Source: Actinokineospora diospyrosa
GTDB taxonomy: Bacteria; Actinomycetota; Actinomycetes; Mycobacteriales; Pseudonocardiaceae
DNA length: 64,000 bases
Assembly (NCBI RefSeq): GCF_024171925.1
Contig: NZ_JAMTCO010000017.1
Location: forward strand, 62,001 to 126,000
Direction: 5' to 3'
Positions 42,144 through 64,000 of the stretch are shown here, piece by piece. Within the stretch, counting starts at the first letter, position 1. Each line of letters begins with the position of its first letter. The notes under the pieces were generated by a model. The model had not been told where the DNA came from, ran no database searches, and saw only the letters and a program-made list of their open reading frames with translations. Made by a program: the position numbers and the translations under genes.

Positions 42144-43106
42144 ATGAGAGCGACAGCCCCTTCGCGCCTGATCGCACTGGGCGCAGCCGTCCTGCTGGCG
42201 GTCGGCGCCTGCGGGTCGACGGAGCCGACCTCCGGCGCGGGCGGGCAGTCCAGCGCCGCGGCGGCCGCCCCGGCGAAGCGGACCGTGCAGACCCCCAAGG
42301 GCCCGGTCGAGGTGCCCGGCGACCCGAAGAAGATCGTCGCCATCGACTTCCAGATCCCCTACATCCTGCTCGACCTCAAGGCGAACCTGGCAGGCGCGAT
42401 CGACCTGACCGCGGCCAAGGACGGCGAGCCGTTCAAGAACCTGACGATCATCGGCACCGACGCGGGCGAGCTGAACTACGACAAGATCGCCGAGCTCGAC
42501 CCGGACCTGATCCTGGCCGGTGACTACCAGGAGCCGGAGTACGAGAAGCTCAAGGACCGCTACCCGACCGTGTTGATCCCGGCCGCCGGTGACCAGCCGG
42601 GCTGGAAGCCGCAGGTCAAGGCGGTCGCCGAGGCGATCGGCAAGGCGGGCGTGGTGGATGAGCTGGAGAAGAAGTACCAGGCTCGGGTGAGCGAGATCAA
42701 GGACAAGCACAAGGACAAGATCGCCGCGGGCAAGTGGGCGACGCTGGGCACCTACGACGGCTCCGGCTGGTACCTCTACGACAAGGTCGGCGGCCCGTCC
42801 ACCGCGCTGGTCGACCTGGGCATCCAGTTCGACGAGGCGACCACGAAGGTGGCCGACGCGAACCTGTCGCAGTACTCCATCGAGCAGCTCAACCAGCTCA
42901 ACAGCGCGACCGTGCTGCTGTTCGACGACCTCGGGCCGCCGGTGACCGCGCCGGGCGCGGGCGCCAAGCTCAAGGCCGACCCGCTGTTCACCTCGATCGC
43001 CGCGGTGAAGGCGGGCAAGGTGTTCGACGGCGAGTACAACATCATCGACTACGGCGACGCGCAGCGCGTGCTCGACCAGGTCGATGCGGTGCTCGGCAAG
43101 CTCTGA
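42144..43106 (+). CDS. Ferric-siderophore-binding lipoprotein (FepB/FhuD type)
   Basis: 320 residues from ATG 42144 with GGAG upstream. Signal peptide and lipobox are LIALGAAVLLAVGAC, so Cys24 or so is lipidated, with a Gly/Ser/Ala linker after it. The class III binding fold follows: GPVEVPGDPKKIVAIDFQIPYILLDLKANLAGAI, IIGTDAGELNYDKIAELDPDLILAGDYQEPEYEKL, and an end IIDYGDAQRVLDQVDAVLGKL. It captures the ferric siderophore outside the membrane for the FepC-driven importer. Its iron box is shared with the reductase gene. A hairpin terminator follows. Confidence 0.93.
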   Translation: MRATAPSRLIALGAAVLLAVGACGSTEPTSGAGGQSSAAAAAPAKRTVQTPKGPVEVPGDPKKIVAIDFQIPYILLDLKANLAGAIDLTAAKDGEPFKNLTIIGTDAGELNYDKIAELDPDLILAGDYQEPEYEKLKDRYPTVLIPAAGDQPGWKPQVKAVAEAIGKAGVVDELEKKYQARVSEIKDKHKDKIAAGKWATLGTYDGSGWYLYDKVGGPSTALVDLGIQFDEATTKVADANLSQYSIEQLNQLNSATVLLFDDLGPPVTAPGAGAKLKADPLFTSIAAVKAGKVFDGEYNIIDYGDAQRVLDQVDAVLGKL

Positions 43107-43121
43107 GGCAGCGGGCACGAG

Positions 43122-43152
43122 GCGGGGGCGGTCCACTGCGGACCGCCCCCGC
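43122..43152 (+). terminator. Terminator after the siderophore-binding gene
   Basis: A perfect 13-bp stem (GCGGGGGCGGTCC at 43122-43134 with its complement at 43140-43152) and a 5-base loop lie 16 bases past the stop. Confidence 0.8.
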
Positions 43153-43204
43153 TCGGCGTTGTGGGCGGGCTCGCACTGTCGCCGCGGCGCCGGGTGGCAT
43201 AACA

Positions 43205-43229
43205 TGGTGCCCTAATGATTAGTACACCA
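43205..43229. promoter_or_regulatory. 25-bp palindrome over the start of the OhrR-like gene
   Basis: TGGTG-N2-CTAAT-N-ATTAG-N2-CACCA has perfect arms and is centred on 43217, over the ATG at 43215. A TAACAT element at 43200-43205 ends nine bases before that ATG, so the transcript is probably leaderless and the repressor covers its own start. Confidence 0.65.
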
Positions 43230-43766
43230 AGCAACGACGAGGACCCCCTGGCGCTGGAGCGGCAGGTCTGCTTCGCGCTGGCCATCGCCTCCCGCAGTGT
43301 CATCGGCCTGTACCGGCCGCTGCTGGAGCCCATGGGCCTGACGCACCCGCAGTACCTGGTGATGCTGGCGTTGTGGGGGCGCACGCCGCTGTCGGTCAAG
43401 GAGCTCAGCGGCATGCTCGCGCTCGACCCGGGCACGCTGTCGCCGCTGCTCAAGCGCCTGGAGGCGGTGGGCTACATCCGCCGCGACCGGGCGGTGACCG
43501 ACGAGCGGCAGTTGGCGGTCCGGCTGACCCCGACCGGTACCGCGCTGCGCGAGCGGGCGCTGTCAATCCCGTCGGCGGTGGTCGAGCGGCTGGGGATGCG
43601 GATCGAGGACCTGCTGCTGTTGCACGGGTCGTTGACCAGGGTTATCGAAGCCGCAGGCGAGCGGGAGAACACAGCCGCAGGCGAGCGGGAAGACACAGCC
43701 GCGGGCGAGAAGGCACACCCCGTGGCGGGAGAAGATCTGGTCGTGGGCGAGAAGGGACAACCATGA
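43215..43766 (+). CDS. OhrR/MarR-type redox-responsive repressor with a repetitive tail
   Basis: 183 residues. RQVCFALAIASRSVIGLYRPLLEPMGLTHPQYLVMLALW has the OhrR build, with the N-terminal reactive Cys (residue 19) and the Y-x-Y-type partner positions. The winged helix follows (SVKELSGMLALDPGTLSPLLKRLEAVGYIRRDRAVTDERQLAVRLTPTG). From residue 146 the tail is four degenerate eight-residue repeats (AAGERENT, AAGEREDT, AAGEKAHP, VAGEDLVV), foreign to the family. It is probably peroxide-released and autoregulated; no ohr peroxidase gene is adjacent. The stop overlaps the next gene by four bases. Confidence 0.85.
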   Translation: MISTPSNDEDPLALERQVCFALAIASRSVIGLYRPLLEPMGLTHPQYLVMLALWGRTPLSVKELSGMLALDPGTLSPLLKRLEAVGYIRRDRAVTDERQLAVRLTPTGTALRERALSIPSAVVERLGMRIEDLLLLHGSLTRVIEAAGERENTAAGEREDTAAGEKAHPVAGEDLVVGEKGQP

Positions 43767-44158
43767 GCACCCCCGGTCCGCTGCGCCGCGCCTGGTACCT
43801 GCTGGGCGGCCGTGTCCCCGACCGCTTCCGCGAGTGGGTGCTGGCCGACGCGGCCCGCCCGTCCTGGCTCGCCTGGTTCGCGCTGCGCACCCTGCTGCGG
43901 ATGGTGCCGCTGACGACGGCGATCACGCTCGGGCTGCTGCTCGGCCTCGACGCGCCTGCCGGGTTGGCGCTGGCGTGCGGCGGGCTGGGGTTGGTGGTCG
44001 GGGTGTACTTCATGCTGTCGTACGCCATCGAGAGCACCGAGTACCGGATGACCCGCTACGGCTTCCCGCACGGGTCGGCGGGGCAGGCGCGGCGGGCGCG
44101 GACCGCGGAGCGGGACCGGGTGCGCGACGAGCGGTACGCGGCGGCGTGGCGGCGGTAA
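43763..44158 (+). CDS. DUF5313-type small membrane protein
   Basis: 131 residues from ATG 43763, overlapping the OhrR-like stop. It begins RRAWYLLGGRVPDRFREWVLAD (the DUF5313 pattern of a W-Y-L-x-G-x2-P-x2-Y/F-x2-W start), has two membrane helices (MVPLTTAITLGLLLGL and LALACGGLGLVVGVYFMLSYAI), and ends in a charged ESTEYRMTRYGFP...RTAERDR tail. The family is actinobacterial with no assigned function. Coupling to a redox regulator suggests shared expression in a stress response, but that is context only. Confidence 0.8.
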   Translation: MSTPGPLRRAWYLLGGRVPDRFREWVLADAARPSWLAWFALRTLLRMVPLTTAITLGLLLGLDAPAGLALACGGLGLVVGVYFMLSYAIESTEYRMTRYGFPHGSAGQARRARTAERDRVRDERYAAAWRR

Positions 44159-44198
44159 CCGGGTTGCCCGGCCGGGCACCGCGGCGCAGCATGGCCGG

Positions 44199-45050
44199 AT
44201 GCGCTTCTCGATCAACATCCCGAACTTCGGCGATTTCGCGGACGTCAGGGCGGTGGCGCGGCTCGCGGTCGCCGTCGAGGAAGCGGGCTGGGACGGCCTG
44301 TTCATCTGGGACCACGTCGTGCACGACAAGGCAGCGCGGCGCGGCGTCGCGTTCAGCGACCCGTGGATGGCGCTGACCGCGGCGGCACTGGCGACCTCGC
44401 GGATCAGGCTGGGCACCTTGGTGACCCCGGTGGCGCGGCGGCGGCCTGAGCAGGTGGCGCGGCAGGTCGCGACGCTGGACGCGCTCAGCGGCGGTCGCGT
44501 GGTGTTCGGCACCGGGTTGGGTGGTCCGGTGGCCGACGAGTACGGCAGCTTCGGCGGGCCGACCGATCCCCGGCTGCTGGCGGAGCGGCTCGACGAGGGG
44601 CTCGGGTTGTTGGACCGGTACTGGTCGGGTTCGCCGGTTACCCATGAGGGGACGCACTACCAGGTGCGGGATGTGACGCTGCTGCCCGCGACGGTGCAGC
44701 GGCCGCGGCCCCCGGTGTGGGTGGGCGGGTTCTGGCCGCATCGACGGCCGATCCGGCGCGCTGTGCGCTGGGACGGGGTGGTGCCGCTGTTCGAGCAGGC
44801 GCGGCACGGGGTGGTGCCGCCGGTGTCGTTGGCGCGTGAGGTGATCGGGTACGTGCGCGAACTGCGGTCGGCGCCGATGGAGATCGTGCTCGGGGGCGAG
44901 ACGGATCCGCGCTCGGCGGCGGAGGTCATCGGTCCGCTGGCGGCCGAAGGGGCGACGTGGTGGGACGAGCGCAAACTCCAAGACCAGCCCGGGCTGGACC
45001 GGCTGGACGCGGTGCTGCGCCGCGTGGAGAGCGGTCCGCCGGTGCTGTGA
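44199..45050 (+). CDS. LLM-class (luciferase-like) flavin-dependent oxidoreductase
   Basis: 283 residues with the F420/FMN luciferase-like barrel: MRFSINIPNFGDFADVRAVARLAVAVEEAGWDGLFIWDHVV at the start, TSRIRLGTLVTPVARRRPEQVARQVATLDALSGGRVVFGTGLG (the conserved dinucleotide region), and LPATVQRPRPPVWVGGFWPHRRPIRRAVRWDGVVPL. It oxidises or reduces an unknown organic substrate with F420 or FMN. It lies 40 bp after the DUF5313 gene and could be in the same transcript. It has its own terminator. Involvement in siderophore tailoring is not supported by any feature. Confidence 0.88.
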   Translation: MRFSINIPNFGDFADVRAVARLAVAVEEAGWDGLFIWDHVVHDKAARRGVAFSDPWMALTAAALATSRIRLGTLVTPVARRRPEQVARQVATLDALSGGRVVFGTGLGGPVADEYGSFGGPTDPRLLAERLDEGLGLLDRYWSGSPVTHEGTHYQVRDVTLLPATVQRPRPPVWVGGFWPHRRPIRRAVRWDGVVPLFEQARHGVVPPVSLAREVIGYVRELRSAPMEIVLGGETDPRSAAEVIGPLAAEGATWWDERKLQDQPGLDRLDAVLRRVESGPPVL

Positions 45051-45099
45051 CAGACCGTTCCCCTTGCGGCGGAAGCCATCGGGCGCGGGGAACGGTCTG
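45051..45099 (+). terminator. Terminator after the LLM oxidoreductase
   Basis: A perfect 13-bp stem (CAGACCGTTCCCC at 45051-45063 with its complement at 45087-45099) and a 23-base loop start at the stop codon of the gene. Confidence 0.75.
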
Positions 45100-45148
45100 C
45101 CTGCACGTGCCGGTCGGCGGGTCTAGGCCCGCCGGTTGATCAGCGCGA

Positions 45149-46201
45149 TCACTCCTCGCCCGCGAAGTCCTCGCCGCCGTCGCCGTCGATGAGGCCACCG
45201 TCGAGCATGTCGCCGAGGATCATGCCGCCCACGATGCCCGCGGCGGCACCGCCGACCACCGCGCCCATGCCGGGGCCGCGGCGCTGGTGGTGGCCGTCGT
45301 GGCCGTAGTGGCCCTGCTGGCCGTACCCGGGCTGCCCGTAGGGCTGCTGGCCGTAACCCTGCTGGCCATAAGCGGGCTGGCCGTAGCCGGGCTGCTGGGG
45401 GTAACCGCCGCCGAAGGCGGGGTTGGGGGTGGAGCGCTGGGAGACCTGCTCAAGCCACTGGCCGATGGCCGCGGCCCAGTCGGTGTTCTCGGCTTCCTGG
45501 TGGGTCAGCGAGAACCGGCCGAAGGCGTCACCGCCGCCGCCGAACACCCCGCCGCGGCGGTCGGCTTCGAGCACGACGTGCAGCTCGGTCGGCGTCGCGA
45601 CGAAGGTCAGCTCCACCTGGCTGATCCGGCCGGAGAACTGCGGCGGCGCGTAGAACTCGATCTCCTGGTACACCGGCAGCTGCTGCGGTACCCCGTGCAG
45701 CCTGCCCACCTCGACGTCGGCCTTGGCGAAGCGGAAGCCCAGCGCGCCGAACGCGTCGAGCACCCGGTCCTGCGAGGGCAGCGGGTGCACCACGACCGGG
45801 TCGAGGTCGCCCTTGTCCGGGGCGCCCGCGATGACCAGCTCGGTGCGCAGGCCCAGGTTCATCCCGGGCAGCGGGCTGCCGCCGACCGCGGTGATCGGCG
45901 CCTCCCACGGCACCGCCAGCCGGAACGGCAGGTCGAGGTCCTGGTTCGCCGACACCCTGACCCGCTCGGCGACCACGGCGCGCAGCAGTTCGCCGGTGCC
46001 GACGGCCTCGCCGCCGTGGTGCTCGACCTCGACGCGGGTCTGCAGGGCGAGCACGACCTGCCCGATCTCCACGTCGGCGCTGCCACCCTTGATCCGGACC
46101 CGGCCGCCGATCGTCTGCCCGGGTCCCACGTGCGGGGAGTCCAGCACGGTGTCCACCGAGGGCCCTCCAACGCCGAACGCCGACAGCATCCGCTTGAACA
46201 T
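45149..46201 (-). CDS. Spo0M (SPO0M/arrestin-like) family protein with a low-complexity tail
   Basis: 350 residues from ATG 46201 (MFKRMLSAFGVGGPSVDTVLDSPHVGPGQTIGGRVRIKGG), preceded by CAGGAG. Residues 1-235 are the two arrestin-like beta-sandwich domains of the Spo0M family (VEIGQVVLALQTRVEVEHH, DLDLPFRLAVPWEAPITAVGG, LRTELVIAGAPDKGDLDPVVVHPLPSQDRVLDAFGALGFRF). The tail has about eight GYGQQ/YPQQ-type units, then a glycine-zipper hydrophobic stretch (GAVVGGAAAGIVGGMILGDML) and an acidic end. In Bacillus the family affects sporulation control; here a scaffold or membrane-associated role is possible. It is not part of the NRPS operon in function. Confidence 0.82.
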   Translation of the reverse strand: MFKRMLSAFGVGGPSVDTVLDSPHVGPGQTIGGRVRIKGGSADVEIGQVVLALQTRVEVEHHGGEAVGTGELLRAVVAERVRVSANQDLDLPFRLAVPWEAPITAVGGSPLPGMNLGLRTELVIAGAPDKGDLDPVVVHPLPSQDRVLDAFGALGFRFAKADVEVGRLHGVPQQLPVYQEIEFYAPPQFSGRISQVELTFVATPTELHVVLEADRRGGVFGGGGDAFGRFSLTHQEAENTDWAAAIGQWLEQVSQRSTPNPAFGGGYPQQPGYGQPAYGQQGYGQQPYGQPGYGQQGHYGHDGHHQRRGPGMGAVVGGAAAGIVGGMILGDMLDGGLIDGDGGEDFAGEE

Positions 46202-46328
46202 CACGCGACTCCTGGATTCAGGTAGCTTCAAGGGCGGGAAAGGTGCAAATCCGACACTAGCACAACGTGTCGGTCCGGTTCCGGCGCGTGCACGGCCACC
46301 GCAACCCGTTGGGGGACCTCGATAGCGG

Positions 46329-60379
<14,051 letters not shown>

Positions 60380-60383
<4 letters not shown>

Positions 60384-63300
60384 AGGTTTCTCCAGTTCGC
60401 CTCGAAGCGGTCGATCTGCTCCTGGGCGAAACCAGGAACCAGCAGGTCGGATGGGGTCAGGCCGCCAGCGCCCGCTTCGGCACTGTGCTCGGCCACCGCG
60501 CGCAGCGCCCCGGCGACGCAGGTGGCGAGGTCGCGGATGTCGCGCTCGGTGAAGACCCCGTCGGGGTAGGTCCAGGCAATGCGGAACTCAGGCCCGTCGA
60601 TGGTGGTGATGTCCACCTGCAACGGGTACTCGGCAGGCATATCCGCGTCGGCTCCCCCACCGATACCCGGTAGGGACGACCACGGACCGGTAGACGAAGA
60701 GGTGTCGAATCGGCCCAGGTAGTTGAAGAGGACTTGCTGCCTGCTACCTAACTCTGGGTTGAGGTGGCGGAGCAAACCGAAGCCGATACCGCTACCGGGC
60801 GTCGCGCGCAGACATTCCTTGACCTGCTTGACAGCCCTACCTGCCGCAGGTCCCCCCGCCACCGCATCGGCGACGTCAACGCCAGCGAGGTCGAGGCGGA
60901 CGGGGTAGACGCTGGTGAACCAGCCGACTGTGCGGTGTAGGTCCGCCCCGGGGACGGCATCTTCATCACGACCGTGCGACTCGAGGTCCACAGTGATCGC
61001 GCTGCGCTGCTGCCCGCGATAACGCGCCGACCACCGCGCAAGACCCAACGCAAACCCAGTCAACAGGATGTCGTCGACCTCAGCGTGGAACAACTCAGGC
61101 ACAGCTCCCAAGAGCGGCTCGGCAACGTCATCAGGGACCGTTGTCACTACCTGCTTCAACTGGGAGACCTTGTCCCCATCGAGCTCGCGATCCCCCAGCG
61201 GCGCCGCATCCCCAGCAACCGCTGCCCGCCAGTGCGCCAACTCCTCGCCCCTGGCCCGCGCAGCCTCGGTCAACCCCAGGGCCCAACCCCGGAACGACGT
61301 CCCAACCGGCTCCAGCTCAGCGCCCCCATACGCCGCCACCAAGTCCGGCAACAAGATCCGCCACGACACCCCATCCACCACCAGGTGATGGACCGCTACA
61401 ACCACGTTGGAGGCGTCAGGGAACCACGCGACACGAATCATCGATCCAGCACACGGATCGAGGGAGTCGAGAACCGAATCGACGTCTAGAGGGCCAGAAA
61501 CCCGGGAGACGACATCCACGGCATCGAGGGAATCGGGGACCTGGAGGCCGTCGGAGACGAGTTGGGCGCGGAGTACCGAGTGGGTGTCCACGAGCTTCTG
61601 GACGGCGACCACAAGACGCGCGGCAGTCAGGTCGGCGGGGGCACGCAGCACCTGCACCTGAGCGAAACGGCCTATAGGGCCGCCGACCTCCAGGAGGGAG
61701 CGCATGATCGGGGTGAACGGGATCAGGCCGGTGCCGTCGTCGGCGATGGGCGTTGGCTTGTCGGGTTCGGCGATCAGGGCCAAGGCCGCGACGGTGCGTT
61801 GTTCGAAGACGTCGCGCGGGGAGAACCGCAGCCCTTCGGCGCGGGCGCGGCTGACCAGCTGGATCGACACGATGCTGTCGCCGCCGAGGGCGAAGAAGTC
61901 GTCGTCCACGCCGACGGTGGGCAGGCCGAGGACGGCGGCGAAGATCTCGACCAGGGTGGCCTCGACCTCGGTGGTCGCGGCCCGGGCGGAGACCAGCGCG
62001 GCGAAGTCGGGGTCGGGCAGCGCGGCGCGGTCGACCTTGCCGTTGGGCTGCAACGGGAACTCGTCCACCGCAACGAATGCGGACGGGACCATGTGGTCGG
62101 GCAACAACGACGCCGCGTGAGCACGGAGGTCGGTCGTGCCGATCACATGGGCGATCAGTCGGCCGTCTCGCACTGTTGCGATGGCGGCGGTCACCGCCGG
62201 GTGCTCGGCCAGGACGGTCTCGACCTCACCCAGCTCGACCCGGAACCCGCGGACCTTCACCTGGTCATCGAGGCGCCCCAGGAACTCCAGCGAGCCCGCC
62301 GACCACCGCACCAGGTCACCCGTGCGGTACAACCGCCCCGCACCAAAGGGGTTCGCCACAAACCGCGACGCCGTCAACCCGGGCTGCCCCAGGTAGCCCC
62401 GCGCCACGCCTGGCCCACCCACGTACAACTCACCAACAACACCCGGCGCCACCAACCCGAGAGCCGAGTCCAACACGTACACGGTCGAGTTCGCGACCGG
62501 ACGCCCGATCACCACGTCCGAACCGACAACGGGCGCCACCACGGCGTCCACGGTGCACTCAGTCGGCCCGTAGAAGTTGAACGCCTCAACCGAACTCGCG
62601 GCCAACTCCGCCCACAACGCGGAACCAATGGCTTCACCGCCAGTGCCCACAACGGACACCCCGGAAGACAACAATCCGTCGGACACCAGCTGGCCGAGCA
62701 GCGAGGGCGCGGCGTCCACGTAGGCGATGCCGTTGTCGCGCACGTACGCCACGCTCGGCTCGGCCACGACGTGCATCTCGTGGCCTGCGATCATCCACAG
62801 CAGCGGGTCGAGTGAGGCGTCGAACGAGAACGATGCCGCCTGTAGGACGGACCCGGGCCGCATCACCGACGCTTGGTGCGACGCCAAGAGGTTCACCAGG
62901 CCCGCGTGTTCGACGAGAACGCCCTTCGGTCGCCCGGTGGACCCGGACGTGAAGATCACGTAGGCGGCGCCGGAGACCGGGCCACCGGTGAACGAGTACC
63001 CCGACACCGAGTCGATCTCGACGGCTCCCGGCAGACCGACGGCCGCGATGGTCAGGGTCAGCGCGGGCCGCGCCTGCTCGACCATGTGCCGCAGCCGGTC
63101 GGCCGGGTACTCGGGGTCGAGCACGAGGTAAGCAGCCCCGGCTTTCCACACACCGATGATCGCCGCGATAAGCCCAGCGGAGGGCGGTAGCGCCAACGCC
63201 ACCACATCGCCGGGCTGTACGCCGCGAGACTGAAGGAGCCCGGCAATCTGGTCGGATCTAGCAGCCAGCTCGCCGTAGGTGAGCTCGGCATCCGGCCCGA

Positions 63301-64000
63301 CCACGGCCCGCGTAGAGGAGTCCTGCCGGGCTAGAACGTCGAGCACGGAGGAATCGGTGACCTCGACGACCGGCCCGGCAACGACAACAGCGGACCGTTC
63401 CTCGTTGGACATCAGGTCCAGGTCGCGTACCCGCGTGCCCGGAGCCGCGAATGCGCTAATAGCGCGCACGAACCGCTCAGCCCACGCGGTCACCAGCTCT
63501 GCGGAAATCAGGTCGTCACGCACGTCCAGCCAGGCCGACAGACCCGCGCCGACGGTGAGGGTGATGGGGTAGTTCGTGGCGTCGGCACCGGTCACGCCGC
63601 TCACCTGGAACCCGGCGGCGGTCTCGGCCCGGTCCAGCGCGGCAGTGTCGATCGGGAAGCTCTCGAACACGGTCAGCGTGTCGAACAGCTCCCCCACGCC
63701 GACGGCGCGGTGGATGTCGGCGAGCCCGACGTGCTGGTGGTCGAGCAGGGCGGCTTGCTCTGCCTGGACTCGCGTGAGCAACGCCGCCACGGTCTCGGCA
63801 GGGTCAAGGCGCACGCGCACCGGCAACGTGTTGATGAACAGACCGATCATCGACTCGACGCCAGGTAGGTCTGCCGGACGACCGGACACGGTGGCCCCGA
63901 AGACGACATCTTGGCGCCCGAGACCGCGCGCGACGGTCAGCCCCCACGCAGCCTGCACGAGTGTGTTGAGCGTGACGCCGCACTCTCGCGCTACCTGCGA
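60380..64000 (-). CDS. Nonribosomal peptide synthetase, C-terminal module C-A-T-E (cut by window end)
   Basis: The frame is open to base 64000, so the start lies beyond the window. Visible: the second half of a condensation domain of the after-epimerisation (DCL) type ([24 protein letters not shown]), an adenylation domain ([11 protein letters not shown], then [14 protein letters not shown]) with the same pocket reading DADDGGFVDK as the next two modules, a carrier domain whose Ser codon is at 61874-61876 (GGDSI), and a full epimerase ([14 protein letters not shown], then [10 protein letters not shown]). It hands a D-configured residue to the next protein. The DCL-type condensation domain implies that another D-residue module lies upstream, outside the window. 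The stop overlaps the next start by four bases. Confidence 0.93.

Noticed and set aside
44199-45050. LLM oxidoreductase as the ornithine N-hydroxylase of the siderophore pathway
   Set aside because: Ornithine hydroxylases are a different flavoprotein family (FAD/NADPH two-dinucleotide fold). This protein has the luciferase-like barrel.

Overview
The window is high-GC actinobacterial chromosomal DNA, most like a filamentous member of the Pseudonocardiales (the Actinosynnema/Saccharothrix/Actinokineospora type). The evidence is dense GC-rich genes with many GTG starts and ATGA/GTGA stop-start overlaps, two IdeR/DmdR-type iron boxes, actinobacterial families such as DUF5313 and Clp_N-repeat proteins, and very large NRPS genes. 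Placement below order level is inference.

Layout. 0-2.5 kb: the end of a thioredoxin-reductase-like gene, a cyclic-nucleotide-domain histidine kinase and a small anchored protein. 2.45-3.68 kb: a gene-free repeat island. 3.7-5.0 kb: a TetR repressor divergent from a paired SMR efflux pump, with two matching operators. 5.2-9.9 kb: an acetamidase/formamidase-permease pair, a MarR repressor and a cytoplasmic AmiC-like amide sensor. 9.9-11.0 kb: three tandem repeats of about 380-400 bp with DnaA-box-like sites. 11.0-18.1 kb: a Clp_N protein, a DUF11 surface protein, a glycosyltransferase, two related secreted beta-proteins, a PLP decarboxylase and an ArsR-SRPBCC fusion. 18.5-20.9 kb: a TasA/camelysin-like protein, a SipW-like signal peptidase and a LamG surface protein. 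20.9-22.4 kb: a second repeat island, built like the first but inverted. 22.4-32.2 kb: a sulfate-ester scavenging locus (fused peptide-type ABC ATPase, sulfatase, two permeases, binding lipoprotein, ROK regulator, and a divergent TauD/AtsK-type dioxygenase). 32.2-35.7 kb: an XRE-TPR regulator, a small protein, a ricin-type lectin and an HNH nuclease.

35.7-64 kb is a siderophore locus. The genes dhbA, dhbC, dhbE, dhbB and a free-standing aryl carrier protein make and activate 2,3-dihydroxybenzoate. A FepC-like ATPase, a siderophore-interacting reductase and a binding lipoprotein handle uptake and iron release. Two NRPS genes, one running off the right edge, supply at least five modules. By pocket reading these load a cationic residue three times (two epimerised), then a residue with the exact formyl-hydroxy-ornithine code of coelichelin synthetase, then glycine, and end in a thioesterase. 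The predicted product is a mixed catecholate-hydroxamate peptide siderophore, broadly of the mirubactin type. An OhrR-like regulator, a DUF5313 protein, an LLM oxidoreductase and a Spo0M-like protein lie between the uptake genes and the NRPS genes.

The least explained material is the pair of composite repeat islands (tandem units of about 67 bp, a 145-bp element with 31-bp terminal inverted repeats, and a 107-bp family with paired TGTGGACAA sites) and the separate 400-bp tandem array carrying TTATCCACA. Specificity calls and regulatory assignments were read by eye and not computed.
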